A stretch of DNA of 64,000 bases from Maniola hyperantus (GCF_902806685.2 NC_048537.1:18230219-18294218), one strand, 5' to 3'; positions 11,801-21,734 are shown, counted from the first letter of the stretch. Program-made: numbers and translations. Notes: generated by a model not told the origin, from the letters alone.

Positions 11801-14800
11801 AGAACTTTATTGATACTGTTATATAAGGTTAACATCCTGTTAACAGGTGCTGAGGCCTCTAGACTTGTTTTCGAAACACCAGCTTTAAAAGGCATATAAA
11901 TTTTTACACGACTGTATGGCTTAGATAAGTGCAAGGCATACTTAAGACAATTAAAAAGTTGAAATGGTAGTGGACAGGACATATGACAAGGGAAAGCAAC
12001 GAAAAATGGACACAGAAAATAACTGAATGGTTACCTCGAGATGGACAAAGGAAAAGAGAGAAACAATACAGGGGATGGGAAGACAACATAAGAAAAGTTG
12101 GAGGAAGCAACATGGAAAAGGACAGCGCGTGACAGGCAAAAGTGGAAGCTGCTGGAATAGGCCTATGTGTCGAGAGGACACGCTGATAGCTAAAGAACAA
12201 AACAAATTCTATTTTATAAAGACTAAAATTATAAATATTAAAAAAGAAAAACTATCAGCAATAAAGGCTTAATAATAATAATAATGGCTTAGGTATTCTA
12301 ACAGAAATTTTATAAAGTAAATCAGATGTTACTCGCATGTCAATCATTTTGCTATCTCAAAATTGTTGCTCGACCTCGCATAAGTCATCGATCTATTCCG
12401 TATCTGAAGTGTTGTGACAAGTAGATAAGATTGGTCAGTTTGTGATGTAGCGAGGAGCGGCCGATGTGCTCGAGGCGAGGTGAGTGGTTCCGTCGTTGCG
12501 TCACCCCGCGACCACTCGTATCCTTCCCCGACGAGTGCTCGTCGCCCGTCGCTCCGACCCCACGCTGTTGCATTCGTCTCTATTCCGTATCTGAAGTGTT
12601 GTGACAAGTAGATAAGATTGGTCAGTTTGTGATGTAGCGAGGAGCGGCCGATGTGCTCGAGGCGAGGTGAGTGGTTCCGTCGTTGCGTCACCCCGCGACC
12701 ACTCGTATCCTTCCCCGACGAGTGCTCGTCGCCCGTCGCTCCGACCCCACGCTGTTGCATTCGTCTCTATTCCGTATCTGAAGTGTTGTGACAAGTAGAT
12801 AAGATTGGTCAGTTTGTGATGTAGCGAGGAGCGGCCGATGTGCTCGAGGCGAGGTGAGTGGTTCCGTCGTTGCGTCACCCCGCGACCACTCGTATCCTTC
12901 CCCGACGAGTGCTCGTCGCCCGTCGCTCCGACCCCACGCTGTTGCATTCGTCTCTATTCCGTATCTGAAGTGTTGTGACAAGTAGATAAGATTGGTCAGT
13001 TTGTGATGTAGCGAGGAGCGGCCGATGTGCTCGAGGCGAGGTGAGTGGTTCCGTCGTTGCGTCACCCCGCGACCACTCGTATCCTTCCCCGACGAGTGCT
13101 CGTCGCCCGTCGCTCCGACCCCACGCTGTTGCATTCGTCTCTATTCCGTATCTGAAGTGTTGTGACAAGTAGATAAGATTGGTCAGTTTGTGATGTAGCG
13201 AGGAGCGGCCGATGTGCTCGAGGCGAGGTGAGTGGTTCCGTCGTTGCGTCACCCCGCGACCACTCGTATCCTTCCCCGACGAGTGCTCGTCGCCCGTCGC
13301 TCCGACCCCACGCTGTTGCATTCGTCTCGCATCTATACTTATAATAAAACTGTAACAGGTCCAATTCTGTACATCCATATCCATACTAATATTATAAATG
13401 CCAAAGTGTGTCTGTCTGTCTGTCTGCTAGCCTTTCACGGCCCATCCGTTCAACCGATTTTGACGAAATTTGGTACTGATATAGCTCGCATCCCGGGGAA
13501 GGACATAGGCTACTTTTATCCCGGAAAATCAAAAAGTTCCCACGGGATTTTTAAAAACCTTAATTCACGCGGACGAAGTCGCAGGCATCATCTAGTTGAA
13601 GATATTTTGAAAATTTTTTTCGAGGGCACTCTAAGTATAATCGATACTGAACCCAAAACTGTAATTTTTTTCATTTTTGTCTGTCTGTCTGTATCACGGC
13701 CGCGCATCACGCTGAAACTACTGTATGGATTCCAATGAAACTTGGTACGATTTGAGGTCATACTATGAGGAAGAATATAGGATACTTTTTATCCCGAAAT
13801 TCAGCATGGTTCCCGTAGGAGAGGGGATGAAAGCTAAAATGTTTACTGAGTTGTAATTCATTAACGCGTAGTCCGATTTCATTCATTCTTTTTTTGTTAG
13901 AAAGGGGATATTTTAAAGATTGTTCCGTAAATATTTCAAGGTCATCGGTTTTTAACCGACTGTCAAAAAGGAGGTGGTTCTTTTTTCTACATCGATTTTT
14001 TCGAGGTTTCTGGACCGATTTGCAATTTTTTTTTAAATCAACAGAAGAAGTTTTCGTGGTGGTCCCATAAAAAATTCTGGATCCACCTCCTTAATCCTGA
14101 TGCTGCAGGGTTACTGCCCGTCTGAGTTATCAAGATTCAGGAAGTGTTCATAGTGAATTCATATTGTAGGTACCAAACAACAACTTCATTCTCAGAAGTC
14201 CCAACTCCTCAGCCCTGATGATGTAGGGTACAGCACTCCTAAACTATAATGATTCAGGAACTGCGGATGATGCAAAATTATTTTAGGTACCAAACATAGG
14301 CTACATCATTGAACTTCGGATCCCAACTCCTCAATCCTGATGCTGCAAGGTACTGAACTCCTAAATCGTGGGGATTTGAGAATTTCTGATAGTGAATTGA
14401 TATTTTAGGTATCAAGCAACGGCTTCACGATGGCACTCCCAGTCCGAAATACTCTAACCTGATGATGCAGGGTACAGCACTCCTAAACCACAGAGATTCA
14501 GGAACTGTTCCTGGTGAAATAATATTGTAAATGCCAAGCATAGACTTTGTTAAAATGTTTGAAATTCCAAGTCTCAACTCTTCAATTCTGATGCTGCTGG
14601 TGAATTGATATTTTAGGTACCAAGTAATAACTACTTACACTAACAAGCTTAAAATAAAATAAAAATACGCTAAATCGCATAGCGGTACGACTTTGCCAGT
14701 GGGGTGGTAACTAGCCACGGTCGAAGCGAGACCAGACCAGACCAGAGGAAATTTAGAAATTATAAAATTTGTAACTGACACTGCCGGGAATCGAACCTTG

Positions 14801-17800
14801 ACCTCCCACTGATAAGACTACAGCGCTTACCACTGCGCCAGGGGGGTAGTCACAATTAGAATTAATAGGTAGGTACACTACCAAGCAACGACTAGGTATA
14901 GTACGCGACAGATCGAGATGGCAATTGGGTTATGAGGCTTGGGGACGCGAACGCCACGCACACCCCCACACCGGCTTAGCGCATACCCACCCCGACTGCC
15001 ATCTCGACCTGTCGCGTACTATACATGATTAAACTTCAAGTCCCAACTTCTCAACCATCATCATGATGATGACGGGTAGCTACTGTACTTTTGGATTTGA
15101 ATCAGCTGTTTAGGAATAGTAGATGTTGAATTGATATTAAAGATACGATTAGAATAAACTATCTCTGGTTTAGGTACCATAGCAACGACATCATGATTCA
15201 ACTCCATATGATATGATATCTTCAAACCTGATGGTGCAGGGTATTGCACTAGTTACGTAAGGGCGGCTACCTGGAGCGGGGGTTGAAGGTAGAAGTCCTT
15301 TTTGGTTGTGAAAATGATTTTATTAGGACATTCGTGTCGACGTTAGGACACGAAGGCCTTTACTTGACTATGTCTTATCTAAATTACACATACTACTTAT
15401 GCTAGATTAATGATGCCTTAATACTATGCTATATGATTTTATATCAGTATCCCCTCTTACATCTATACTCAGTTAGCACCAGAAATGACGTACGGTACTG
15501 GCTGCAGACCTTGATGACTCTATGTGCCGGAACGTGATGAGATGGCATATTTCCACACGTAGCTGCTGCTGGAAGACATGTTAGCTCCCCCGGCGATGCC
15601 TGGGTTTTATATAGAATATAGCTAAGGATAGCTGTATCCGTAACTCACTCCTAAGCCACTGTTGATTGTAAAATAATATTGTAGATGCCAAACATATAAA
15701 TAAATAAATAAAATAAATAAATAAATAATCATTTATTTGCAAGAATGTTTGTACAAGAAAGATGGAAATTACACTATAATCAGAGGCCATAACATTCTAC
15801 TAAATTAATAGTGTGCAAATATTTTTGAGTGACAATTTTAAAAATAATTAATAGTCAGTGAACAAAAAAGAAATTAAATTAATAGTCAAACACAATTTCA
15901 AGCAAAATACATAATAATAGATGGGTACAATTTTATAATGTCAAATTTCATTTATCAAAATAAAAAATAAAAAATTAGTATATCGACCAAAATCAGAAAT
16001 TATACCATAGTATTAATATTATCCTCGAAGAACTCATTCACCGCATAATAGCACCTATTTAACAATAGTTGAAACAGTTTTGATTTAAAATACTTGTATT
16101 CAGTTTTTTTAAACTTTCTGGTAACTTATTATAGATGCGTATGGCCATGCAATACACGTTTTTTTGGTATAAATTTATTCTTTGTCTTGGCACTACAAGT
16201 TTGTTTTCATATCTATTCGACCTTGAAATTGTGTCAGCCGTACTCAAAAAATAATTTCTATGCTTATGTACAAAAACAGAGGCTTCGAGTATATAGAGGC
16301 ACGGGAGAGGTAACACCTTGCAACTTTTAAAAAGTGGCTTACAAGTTTGTAGGGGTTCAGCTCCACATATAGCTCTAATACATTTTTTTTGGACCCTAAA
16401 AGCTCTTAAAACATCCACGGAATTACCCCACAGGATGAGACCGTAACGTAGGAGAGAGGAAACATACCCATGATATGCGCAAAGAGCTGCTTCCTTAGAT
16501 GTCACTCTTTTTAGTTTATATAAAGCGTACACCAATCGATCTACTTTTTTACATAGCGTATCTACATGAAGTTTCCAATTTAAAAATGTATCCATTATCA
16601 CACCAAGGAATACAGTTTGGTCTACATGCTCGATATTTAAATTATTACACATGACTTTAATATTTATGGGAGTACTGTTATATGTTTGAAACTGTATATA
16701 TTTAGTCTTGCTAACGTTTATTGATAGATTATTTTGATTCATCCATTGAACAATATTGCCTAAACTTTCATTAATTTCCTGTTCAAAACTTTCTTTATTT
16801 TTACATTGTATTATGAGAGTCGTGTCATCAGCATATTGCACACACTTGCACTCCACAGAGTCAGGAAGGTCATTTGCGTACAAAAGGAATAATAGTGGTC
16901 CCAGTATGCTTCCTTGTGGTACACCGCATTTATTTATTTTATAGTTGGAGGTATATAATAGTTTTGTATTACCACGGATTTTGCTTATTTGTACACATTG
17001 CTGTCTATTATTTAAGTAGCTATGTAGCCATTGGTGTGCATTTCCTCGTATTCCATAATTCAGCAGTTTATTCAAAAGTATTTTGTGACTGACGAGATCA
17101 AACGCTTTTGACATATCGAGGAAAATGCATGCCACAGGGATTTTCTTGTTTAGGCTCTCAGTTACTAGTTTTATCAGGGTAAAACAAGCTAATGATGTGG
17201 AGCTGTTTTTTAAAAATCCGAATTGTTCGGGTTTCAATATTTTATGTTTGGAGACAAATTGGTATAGTATACCATTATTGAACTTCAAGTTCCAACTCTT
17301 CAATACTGATGCTGCAGGGTACTGCACTCCTAATCTATGGGTTTTTAGGAACTGTTGATGGTGAATTAATATCGTACCATTTACTGTTGCACCAAACCAC
17401 GACTACATGATTGAACTCCGTTCACATAAATCCACGCACTCCATCGAAATCCTATTCTATTCCAAACTTATTCGCCAGCGAGACAGGAGTAGAGAAGGCG
17501 GATAGGGATGTGTGAGGGATGGAGGGATCCACTGTTGGACATAGGCCTTCCCTTAGACGCGCCACCACACCGGGTCCTCAGCCTTCCTCATCCAGCCTCT
17601 TTATATCGTCGGTCCATCGTGCTGGAGGTACCTACCTACGCGGTCTCCACTTAAGGACTTTCCGGCTCCAACGGCCATCACAATTTCAATTTTCATTTAT
17701 TGCATTTCCATAAACTACATCATATTAAGTACCTATGTACAAAGTATTATGGATACCCAGTTTGGGTGTCGCAATTTGGTCCTTAGACCTTAGTTAGGGA

Positions 17801-20800
17801 GACCGATATTATTATTTATTTTTTGTTCGTCGTTTAGGAAATCATTTACGGCATAGTAGCCCTTTTCTAATAAAAATGACCTAAATTCTATCTCAGATTG
17901 GTCTGCTAAAAATAAACTGCCACTTAATATTAAGAAATGTCTACATATAAAATTTACCAAAAAACGTATGCCACTTCAGACTTCATATACACTTAATGGC
18001 CTTTTGCTGGATGAAGTAAATGAGATCAGAGACCTAGGCATTATTATTGATAAAAAACTATCCTTCAACTCGCACATAGACGGAATAGTCAGTAAATGCT
18101 ATAAACTATTAGGTTTTATCTGGCGCAACTGCAAATCTTTTAAGTCGTGTTTGGCCCTTAAAGTGGTTTATACTGCCTTAATTCGCAGCTTACTAGAATA
18201 TGGCTCCAGCATTTGGAATCCATCCTATAAAGACCCCATATTAAGAATAGAAAGGGTTCAAAAACGATTCCTTTTTCTGTTAACGGTACATCAGAATAAA
18301 AAAGCAGAATTAACATCTTACAGGCAAAGACTGAGCTATTTTAAAATAATGTCACTTGAAAACCGACGCTGGGTATCCGATCAGGTACTTCTGTTCAAAA
18401 TTTTAAACTATGAAATTGACTGCCCAAACATTTTACGCAAAATAATTTTTTCTGTGCCTCGTAAAAATTCGCGATTTTCTACGTACAAGCCTTATATTAT
18501 AAGGGGATGCAGAACAAACTTAGGAGAAAACAATGTATTGATTAGAATATGTCGCGAACATAATAATCTTTTTAAAACTGCGAAAAATATGATAATAGAT
18601 CCTCATTCACTCTCCTTGCAGCAGTACAAAAAAATGCTGCATCAGTATATTGATGCAGCATTATAAACTCGTATGCTTCTTCGTAATTTTTCTTATTTTT
18701 CTTGTTTTACGTAATATTTAGTATTTAATATTTAGTACATGCAGTGTTTTTATTTTTTCATATTTGTATTTTTAGCTTTAAGTTAACTGGTAATCCCGCA
18801 CTTGCAAACTTTTAAAATGCATGCCGGTTTGCCAGTAATTGGGTGTACACTCTAAATTTTTTCTCTGTGAACTGTAATTGTTATTTTATAATATGTGTAC
18901 TATCTGTTGGCAAACCAATAAAATAAAATAAAAATAAAATAAAAAGTTTTTTAATATTCTGTTGAATTTATTTTCATTGTTTATGTTACGAATTTTGTCT
19001 GGTAAATTATTATATATCTTTATAGACATTACGTAGGGACTCGAGGTATGCAGTACTAATTTTGATTGCGGAAGGTTTAATTTATTTGCATGTCTTTCGG
19101 GAAATCGACGGGATTTGATTACTTTTTTTGTGTTTAAGTGTATATTTCTTTTTACAAATTTGCATATTTCGAGGATATATATGGAAGGTAGGGTAAGAAT
19201 TTTTAATTTTTTGAAATGAGGTAGACATGAGTCTGTAGTTTTTAAATTAACTAGCATATGCACACTATGCGTATGCACTTTTTTTGTAGTATAAACAGAT
19301 CATGGGCATTTGTGCTGTTTCCCCAGAGAATAACACCGTATCTCAAAAATGCGTAGCCATAAGCGTAATACGCGGCTAGTGCGGTTTTTAAGTTGGTAGT
19401 TCTTTTTAGTTCTCTGAGTCCATATATAAATTTAGCTAGCTTTGTTTTTGTTTTTTTCGATATGGCTCCTCACCTCCTCACGTCACCTCTACGACAGGCA
19501 TGACCTGCCTTCTTTTATCCCGGAAAATAAAAGAGTTCCCACGGGCTTTTGAAATCCGTAATATGTATGTCGAAACGGACGTGGATATTCGCTGTTTCTG
19601 TTCTGCTGTTGTGAACGTGGAGACGTGTCGAACTAGACTCGAAAACGCTTTACATGTTGCGACCCGATGCGCCACCGGGGCTCTCGCAACGCTTCCGAGA
19701 TCGTGCGAGCGACGTACGCGCTTTACATGTTGCGACCCGATGCGCCACCGGGGCTCTCGCAACGCTTCCGAGATCGTGCGAGCGACGTACGCGCTTTACA
19801 TGTTGCGACCCGATGCGCCACCGGGGCTCTCGCAACGCTTCCGAGATCGTGCGAGCGACGTACGCGCTTTACATGTTGCGACCCGATGCGCCACCTGGGC
19901 TCTCGCAACGCTTCCGAGATCGTGCGAGCGACGTACGCGCTTTACATGTTGCGACCCGATGCGCCACCGGGGCTCTCGCAACGCTTCCGAGATCGTGCGA
20001 GCGACGTACGCGCTTTACATGTTGCGACCCGATGCGCCACCGGGGCTCTCGCAACGCTTCCGAGATCGTGCGAGCGACGTACGCGCTTTACATGTTGCGA
20101 CCCGATGCGCCACCGGGGCTCTCGCAACGCTTCCGAGATCGTGCGAGCGACGTACGCGCTTTACATGTTGCGACCCGATGCGCCACCGGGGCTCTCGCAA
20201 CGCTTCCGAGATCGTGCGAGCGACGTACGCGCTTTACATGTTGCGACCCGATGCGAGCTTCCGAGATGTAATGTTCGTGTGTTCGTATGTGCAGACGCCG
20301 CGGCTGTACTGCGCCGTGTCGCACGACGACCTGGGCGAGGTGGTGGACGCCGTGCGCGCGCGCGGCGCCGCGCCGCTGCTGGCCGTGGGCGTGTCGCTGG
20401 GCGGCCTCATCCTGGGCCACTACCTGGCCGCGCACGGCGCCGCGGCCGCCGCCAAGCTGCGCGCTGCGCTCGTCGTGTCGTCGCCGCTGGACGTGGAGGC
20501 AGGCGCCACGTGCATCGAGGCGCCGCCGCTCAACGCGCTGCTGTCGTGGCACATGGCGCGCAACCTGCGGCGCACGGTGCGCGCGCACGCGCCGCTGCGG
20601 CCCGCGTGGGCGGCGCTGGAGCGCTGCCGCACCGTGCGCCAGTTCGACGCGGCCTTCACGGCGGCGCACTTCGGCTTCGCGTCCGTGGACGCGTACTACG
20701 CGGCCGCCACGCTGCGCGGCCGCCTGCGCGCCGTGCGCGTGCCCACGCTGTGCCTGCAGGCGGCCGACGACCCCTTCCAGCCGGCCGCCGTGCTGCCGAC

Positions 20801-21035
20801 GCGCGAGGCGGCGCGCAGCGCGCGCGTGGCGCTGGCGGTGACGGCGCGCGGCGGCCACATCGGCTTCCTGGAGGGCTGGTGGCCCGCGCCGCCCGCCACG
20901 CCGCCGCAGCGCACCTACATCGCGCGCCTCGCCGCGCAGTACTTCCGCGCGCTGCTCGACGAGCCGCTCGCCGCGCCGTCTGACGTAGACGACGACGACC
21001 GCCTAGGGTGCTCATCAACCGTTTCGCACAACTAG
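2730..21035 (+). CDS. ABHD3: ABHD1/ABHD3-family alpha/beta hydrolase (phospholipase), four exons
   Basis: Spliced coding parts 2730-2834, 2896-3065, 8485-8695 and 20295-21035 give a 408-residue protein, close to vertebrate ABHD3. The first 35 residues hold a hydrophobic segment (about 15-33) that fits the family's N-terminal membrane anchor. Then come the family motif PTPWCVEARLQT (about 63-74), the oxyanion-side text LPGLTGG and VVFNNRG, the nucleophile elbow GVSLGG (Ser about 196), the acid motif ADDPF (Asp 320/321) and GGHIGFLEG with the catalytic His (about 350). Known members cleave medium-chain or oxidised phosphatidylcholines. Substrate here is inferred. Codon third positions are nearly all G/C. 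Introns 2 and 3 are loaded with tandem arrays and transposons. Its 3' end faces AAGAB. Confidence 0.93.
2896..3065 (+). CDS. ABHD3: ABHD3 exon 2
   Basis: Follows a TTGCAG acceptor and ends at GTCAGT in phase 2. It encodes the conserved pre-core region with YWPTPWCVEARLQT and the QHYRR end. The last Arg codon is completed by the first base of exon 3, which is what fixes the exon 3 start. Confidence 0.9.
3282..3370. repeat. about 24-bp imperfect tandem repeat, self-complementary units
   Basis: Four diverged units based on CTAGTTGAGCCCCTCAACCC. Each contains GTTGAG and CTCAAC, so every unit can fold into a small stem. Intronic in ABHD3. Confidence 0.7.
3640..4023 (+). mobile_element. unclassified transposon relic, copy 1
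   Basis: Collinear over about 380 bp, with divergence, with 10845-11040 plus 11466-11566. Shared landmarks are an ACCxGAAGTGA start, the TTAACxTGATxAGGGCACAA segment, AATGAGTCTG and a TCACGTGAC end followed by ATAAGTGCG. Its last 45 bp recur once more at 7625-7673, on the far side of the 106-bp array. No coding capacity is seen. Confidence 0.6.
4125..7436. repeat. 106-bp minisatellite/satellite, about 31 copies
   Basis: Tandem units of 106 bp begin TGTTCATACAGG and contain CATTGGATTGTAAATGAGGC. Copies are nearly identical and differ at a few diagnostic places: GCTGG(C/T)TTG or GCTGGTTGG, AACTGA, AAATGA or TTTGA, and a 4-bp TGTT insertion in two units. Combinations of variants recur at multi-unit spacing, as in higher-order amplification. 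It fills more than half of ABHD3 intron 2. Confidence 0.95.
7625..7673 (+). repeat. second copy of the array's left-flank segment
   Basis: TCACGTGACGTCCGTTTCAA and following bases repeat 3978-4023 with two or three changes, so the 106-bp array is bracketed by a direct duplication of about 45 bp. Confidence 0.7.
7674..8365. other. intronic AT-rich DNA
   Basis: No gene or bounded repeat recognised between the array's right flank and the SINE fragment in ABHD3 intron 2. Confidence 0.5.
8366..8460 (+). mobile_element. tRNA-derived SINE fragment
   Basis: Contains a pol III B-box-like GGTTCAAACC followed by TTGCACTATTGTCGTACCTA and ACGCTTAGTTGG. The same order occurs in the fuller copy at 42395-42545 on the minus strand. 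The A-box half is lost. It ends about 24 bp before ABHD3 exon 3. Confidence 0.75.
8485..8695 (+). CDS. ABHD3: ABHD3 exon 3 (start of hydrolase core)
   Basis: Acceptor CACAG, donor GTCAGT in phase 0. It encodes DGGQVALDW, LLVLPGLTGG and VVFNNRG, the first strands of the alpha/beta-hydrolase fold. A SINE fragment ends about 24 bp before it and a 37-bp tandem array begins about 58 bp after it. Confidence 0.92.
8754..8976. repeat. 37-bp tandem array, about 6 copies
   Basis: Units start GACTTCGCGTCAGCC and end GAGTAGGTAC. The first five are almost identical and the last is shortened. It starts 58 bp after the ABHD3 exon 3 donor. Confidence 0.9.
9129..10158. mobile_element. non-autonomous TIR element (mariner-like MITE), about 1.03 kb
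   Basis: Imperfect terminal inverted repeats begin GGGTCA and run about 25 bp with TCCAACAATG near the ends. TA flanks both sides as expected for Tc1/mariner insertions. The body repeats the phrase CAATGAAACA several times and has no transposase. Confidence 0.7.
10590..10675 (-). repeat. single inverted copy of the Helitron ~120-bp internal unit
   Basis: The minus strand reads through CCCAACTCCTCAATGCTGAT and a TGCAAGGTACTGAACTCCTA segment, matching the tandem units of the long Helitron at 14090-14600. Confidence 0.65.
10845..11570 (+). mobile_element. unclassified transposon relic, copy 2, interrupted
   Basis: Matches copy 1 (3640-4023) on both sides of a 409-bp GC-rich insertion. A LINE 3' end abuts its right edge near 11570. 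Confidence 0.6.
11045..11453. mobile_element. 409-bp GC-rich insertion with 12-bp target duplication
   Basis: Flanked by GCCTTAAGAATC at 11033-11044 and 11454-11465. Its interior is absent from the paralogous relic at 3640-4023, so the insertion limits are well defined. There is no ORF, no terminal inverted repeat and no clear poly-A tail. A SINE or a 5'-truncated LINE is the likeliest class. Family unknown. Confidence 0.75.
11575..11935 (-). mobile_element. LINE 3' fragment (CR1/Jockey-like)
   Basis: On the minus strand a 77-codon frame ends with text typical of reverse-transcriptase C-termini (PVNRMLTLYNSIN). It is followed by a TAAATAAATAAAT tail near 11575-11590. Confidence 0.55.
11936..12285 (+). 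mobile_element. LINE 3' fragment (RTE/R1-like C-terminus)
   Basis: Frames on the plus strand encode KKLKWQWTGHMTR, then WTQKITEWLPRDGQR and a YRGWEDNIRKV segment, the familiar C-terminal pattern of these elements. It is broken by stops and ends in an (AAT)n tail near 12270-12285. Confidence 0.6.
12392..13326. repeat. 187-bp tandem array, 5 copies
   Basis: Five virtually identical units starting TCTATTCCGTATCTGAAGTG. Near-identity implies very recent amplification. Minus-strand frames run through it only because the unit lacks stops. It ends about 5 bp before the 5' end of the Helitron at 13332. Confidence 0.95.
13332..14640 (+). mobile_element. long non-autonomous Helitron-like element (copy A)
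   Basis: Starts A|TCTATACTTATAATAAAAC and is collinear for about 900 bp with copy B (24860-25775). From about 14090 it consists of ~120-bp tandem units marked by CTGATG(C/A)TGCAGGGTAC and TTTTAGGTACCAAG. Copy A has more units than B and no clean CTAG end. Related units continue at 15040-15250, 15645-15690 and 17275-17430, separated by later insertions. No RepHel coding region is present. Confidence 0.7.
13374..13595 (+). mobile_element. short LEP1-like Helitron nested in copy A
   Basis: Exact 5'-TC and CTAG-3' ends, inserted between A and T. Copy B has the uninterrupted site at 24896/24897. Near the 3' end the GCGGACGAAGTCGC stem-loop typical of lepidopteran non-autonomous Helitrons precedes CATCATCTAG. 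Length 222 bp, no ORF of its own. Confidence 0.88.
14645..14850 (-). mobile_element. tRNA-derived SINE
   Basis: On the minus strand an A-box-like TGGCGCAGTGGTAAGCGC and a B-box GGTTCGATTCC are correctly ordered and spaced. They are followed by a tRNA-unrelated body and an A-rich tail near 14645-14665. The tRNA-like head is not a functional tRNA gene. Confidence 0.8.
14896..15024. mobile_element. 129-bp MITE
   Basis: 28-bp terminal inverted repeats (GTATAGTACGCGACAG at each end) with one mismatch enclose a GC-rich 73-bp middle. No coding. The TIR is so long relative to the element that it folds into a near-complete hairpin. Confidence 0.85.
15251..15640. other. intronic DNA, nothing recognised
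   Basis: Between two Helitron unit remnants. No ORF or boundary motif supported. Confidence 0.45.
15690..17275 (-). mobile_element. 5'-truncated CR1/Jockey-like LINE with reverse transcriptase
   Basis: A 422-codon minus-strand frame (16059-17327, its first residues belonging to flanking Helitron DNA) covers most of a reverse transcriptase: LDMSKAFDLVSH, GVPQGSILGPLLF, YADDTTLI and the downstream thumb and C-terminal region with LRYGLILWGNS. The endonuclease domain and 5' end are missing. The 3' end has an (AAAT)n-type tail near 15690-15730. It is inserted into a Helitron unit. The intact core suggests moderate age, but truncation makes it immobile. Confidence 0.9.
17480..17690 (-). mobile_element. 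RTE/R1-like LINE 3' fragment
   Basis: The minus strand reads GRWSRKVLKWRPR and ARWTDDI, the same C-terminal signature as in 11936-12285, with stops. Confidence 0.55.
17691..17877 (-). mobile_element. LINE 3' end fragment
   Basis: The minus-strand 3' region resembles the equivalent part of the 15690-17275 LINE (the GGGCTACTATGCCGTAAATG area). It abuts an oppositely oriented LINE at 17878. Confidence 0.45.
17878..18944 (+). mobile_element. 5'-truncated CR1/Jockey-like LINE, C-terminal RT
   Basis: A 232-codon frame (17968-18666) preceded in frame by NKLPLNIKKC encodes the end of an RT: LGIIIDKKLSF, LLEYGSSIWNP and the C-terminal helix-rich segment. A 3' UTR of about 250 bp ends in (AAAAT)n at 18916-18944. 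Confidence 0.85.
18945..19470 (-). mobile_element. third LINE C-terminal fragment, frameshifted
   Basis: The minus strand encodes KLAKFIYGLRELKRTTNLKT and LRYGVILWGNS, then after a break a 130-codon frame (18886-19278) with KIYNNLPDKIR. Its 3' end joins tail-to-tail with the LINE at 17878-18944. Confidence 0.8.
19646..20255. repeat. 73-bp tandem array, 8.4 copies
   Basis: Units run CGCTTTACATGTTGCGACCC to GCGAGCGACGTACG and are nearly identical (one copy has CACCTGGG). The unit lacks stops in several frames on both strands. Since 73 is not a multiple of 3, the frame rotates, so the long frames spanning it are not evidence of protein. It ends 39 bp before ABHD3 exon 4. Confidence 0.95.
20295..21035 (+). 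CDS. ABHD3: ABHD3 exon 4 (catalytic residues, stop)
   Basis: Acceptor GTGCAG, then TPRLYC as expected after the exon 3 end. It contains GVSLGG, ADDPF and GGHIGFLEG and ends DRLGCSSTVSHN before TAG. An open frame continues upstream through the 73-bp tandem array, but homology to the family begins exactly at the acceptor. Confidence 0.93.
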   Translation, partial: TPRLYCAVSHDDLGEVVDAVRARGAAPLLAVGVSLGGLILGHYLAAHGAAAAAKLRAALVVSSPLDVEAGATCIEAPPLNALLSWHMARNLRRTVRAHAPLRPAWAALERCRTVRQFDAAFTAAHFGFASVDAYYAAATLRGRLRAVRVPTLCLQAADDPFQPAAVLPTREAARSARVALAVTARGGHIGFLEGWWPAPPATPPQRTYIARLAAQYFRALLDEPLAAPSDVDDDDRLGCSSTVSHN

Positions 21036-21655
21036 TTTATTGAAATATTTTTAAGATTTAAAACCGTATTATTGTCGCTTTACTAACGTTAAGTCAATTA
21101 CATATTAAACTACATATATATACACGAGGGCGCTCCTCGCGCGGCGCCGGGACATATTTTTATTTGTAAAAAAAATTTGACGACCGCCCGCTCGTCGCAC
21201 GAGTCGACGCCGACGACCGCCCGCTCGTCGCGCGAGCCGACGTCGTCGACGCTGACGTCCGCCCGCTCGTCGCGCGAGTCGACGTCGTCGACGCTGACGG
21301 AGCGACCCGCGCCAGCCTTTTTTGTAATTTAAGCAAATGAATGATAATAATTAATGGAATGTAAGAGTCGCCTCATCGGGAAGCATTTACTGTTAATAGA
21401 ATATTATATCGTTATTTATTTGTAAGAGCTGTAGCGTAGCCGCTCCCCGGCGGCGGTGGCGGAGCGGAGCGGAGCGGAGCAGAGCTGGGCAAGCAAACAC
21501 CGTCGCTGGGGTAGCACTTTATTGTATCGTCCGAAGAGATAATAACGCACAATCTGTGATCGGGAGCGGCCCCCCGCGCCCCGCCCCCCGCTAGAGTATA
21601 TACACGCGCGCTGCGGCCGCACATATCCGACTTTTTATCGTTTTAATAAATAAAT
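21036..21655. other. ABHD3/AAGAB shared 3' intergenic region, poly(A) signals
   Basis: The 700 bp between the two convergent stop codons. ATTAAA near 21103 and AATAAATAAAT near 21643-21653 can serve ABHD3. In between, about 21178-21300, three ~42-bp GC-rich units based on CCGCCCGCTCGTCGC recur. The overlapping layout suggests the two 3' UTRs may be complementary. Confidence 0.6.
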
Positions 21656-21734
21656 ATGCATTTTTGCTGCGTCGTTTCATTCCTCCCCTCGCCGGCTCAC
21701 AGGCGCGGCAGAAGGCGCCCACGACGTCGCCGGC

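Noticed and set aside
12344..13384. Overlapping 138-169-codon minus-strand frames
   Set aside because: The same frame repeats every 187 bp because the tandem unit lacks stops. There is no domain and no splice context.
19500..21035. A 511-codon open frame ending in the ABHD3 C-terminus
   Set aside because: Its first half is the 73-bp tandem array read in rotating frame. Family homology starts exactly after the GTGCAG acceptor at 20294.
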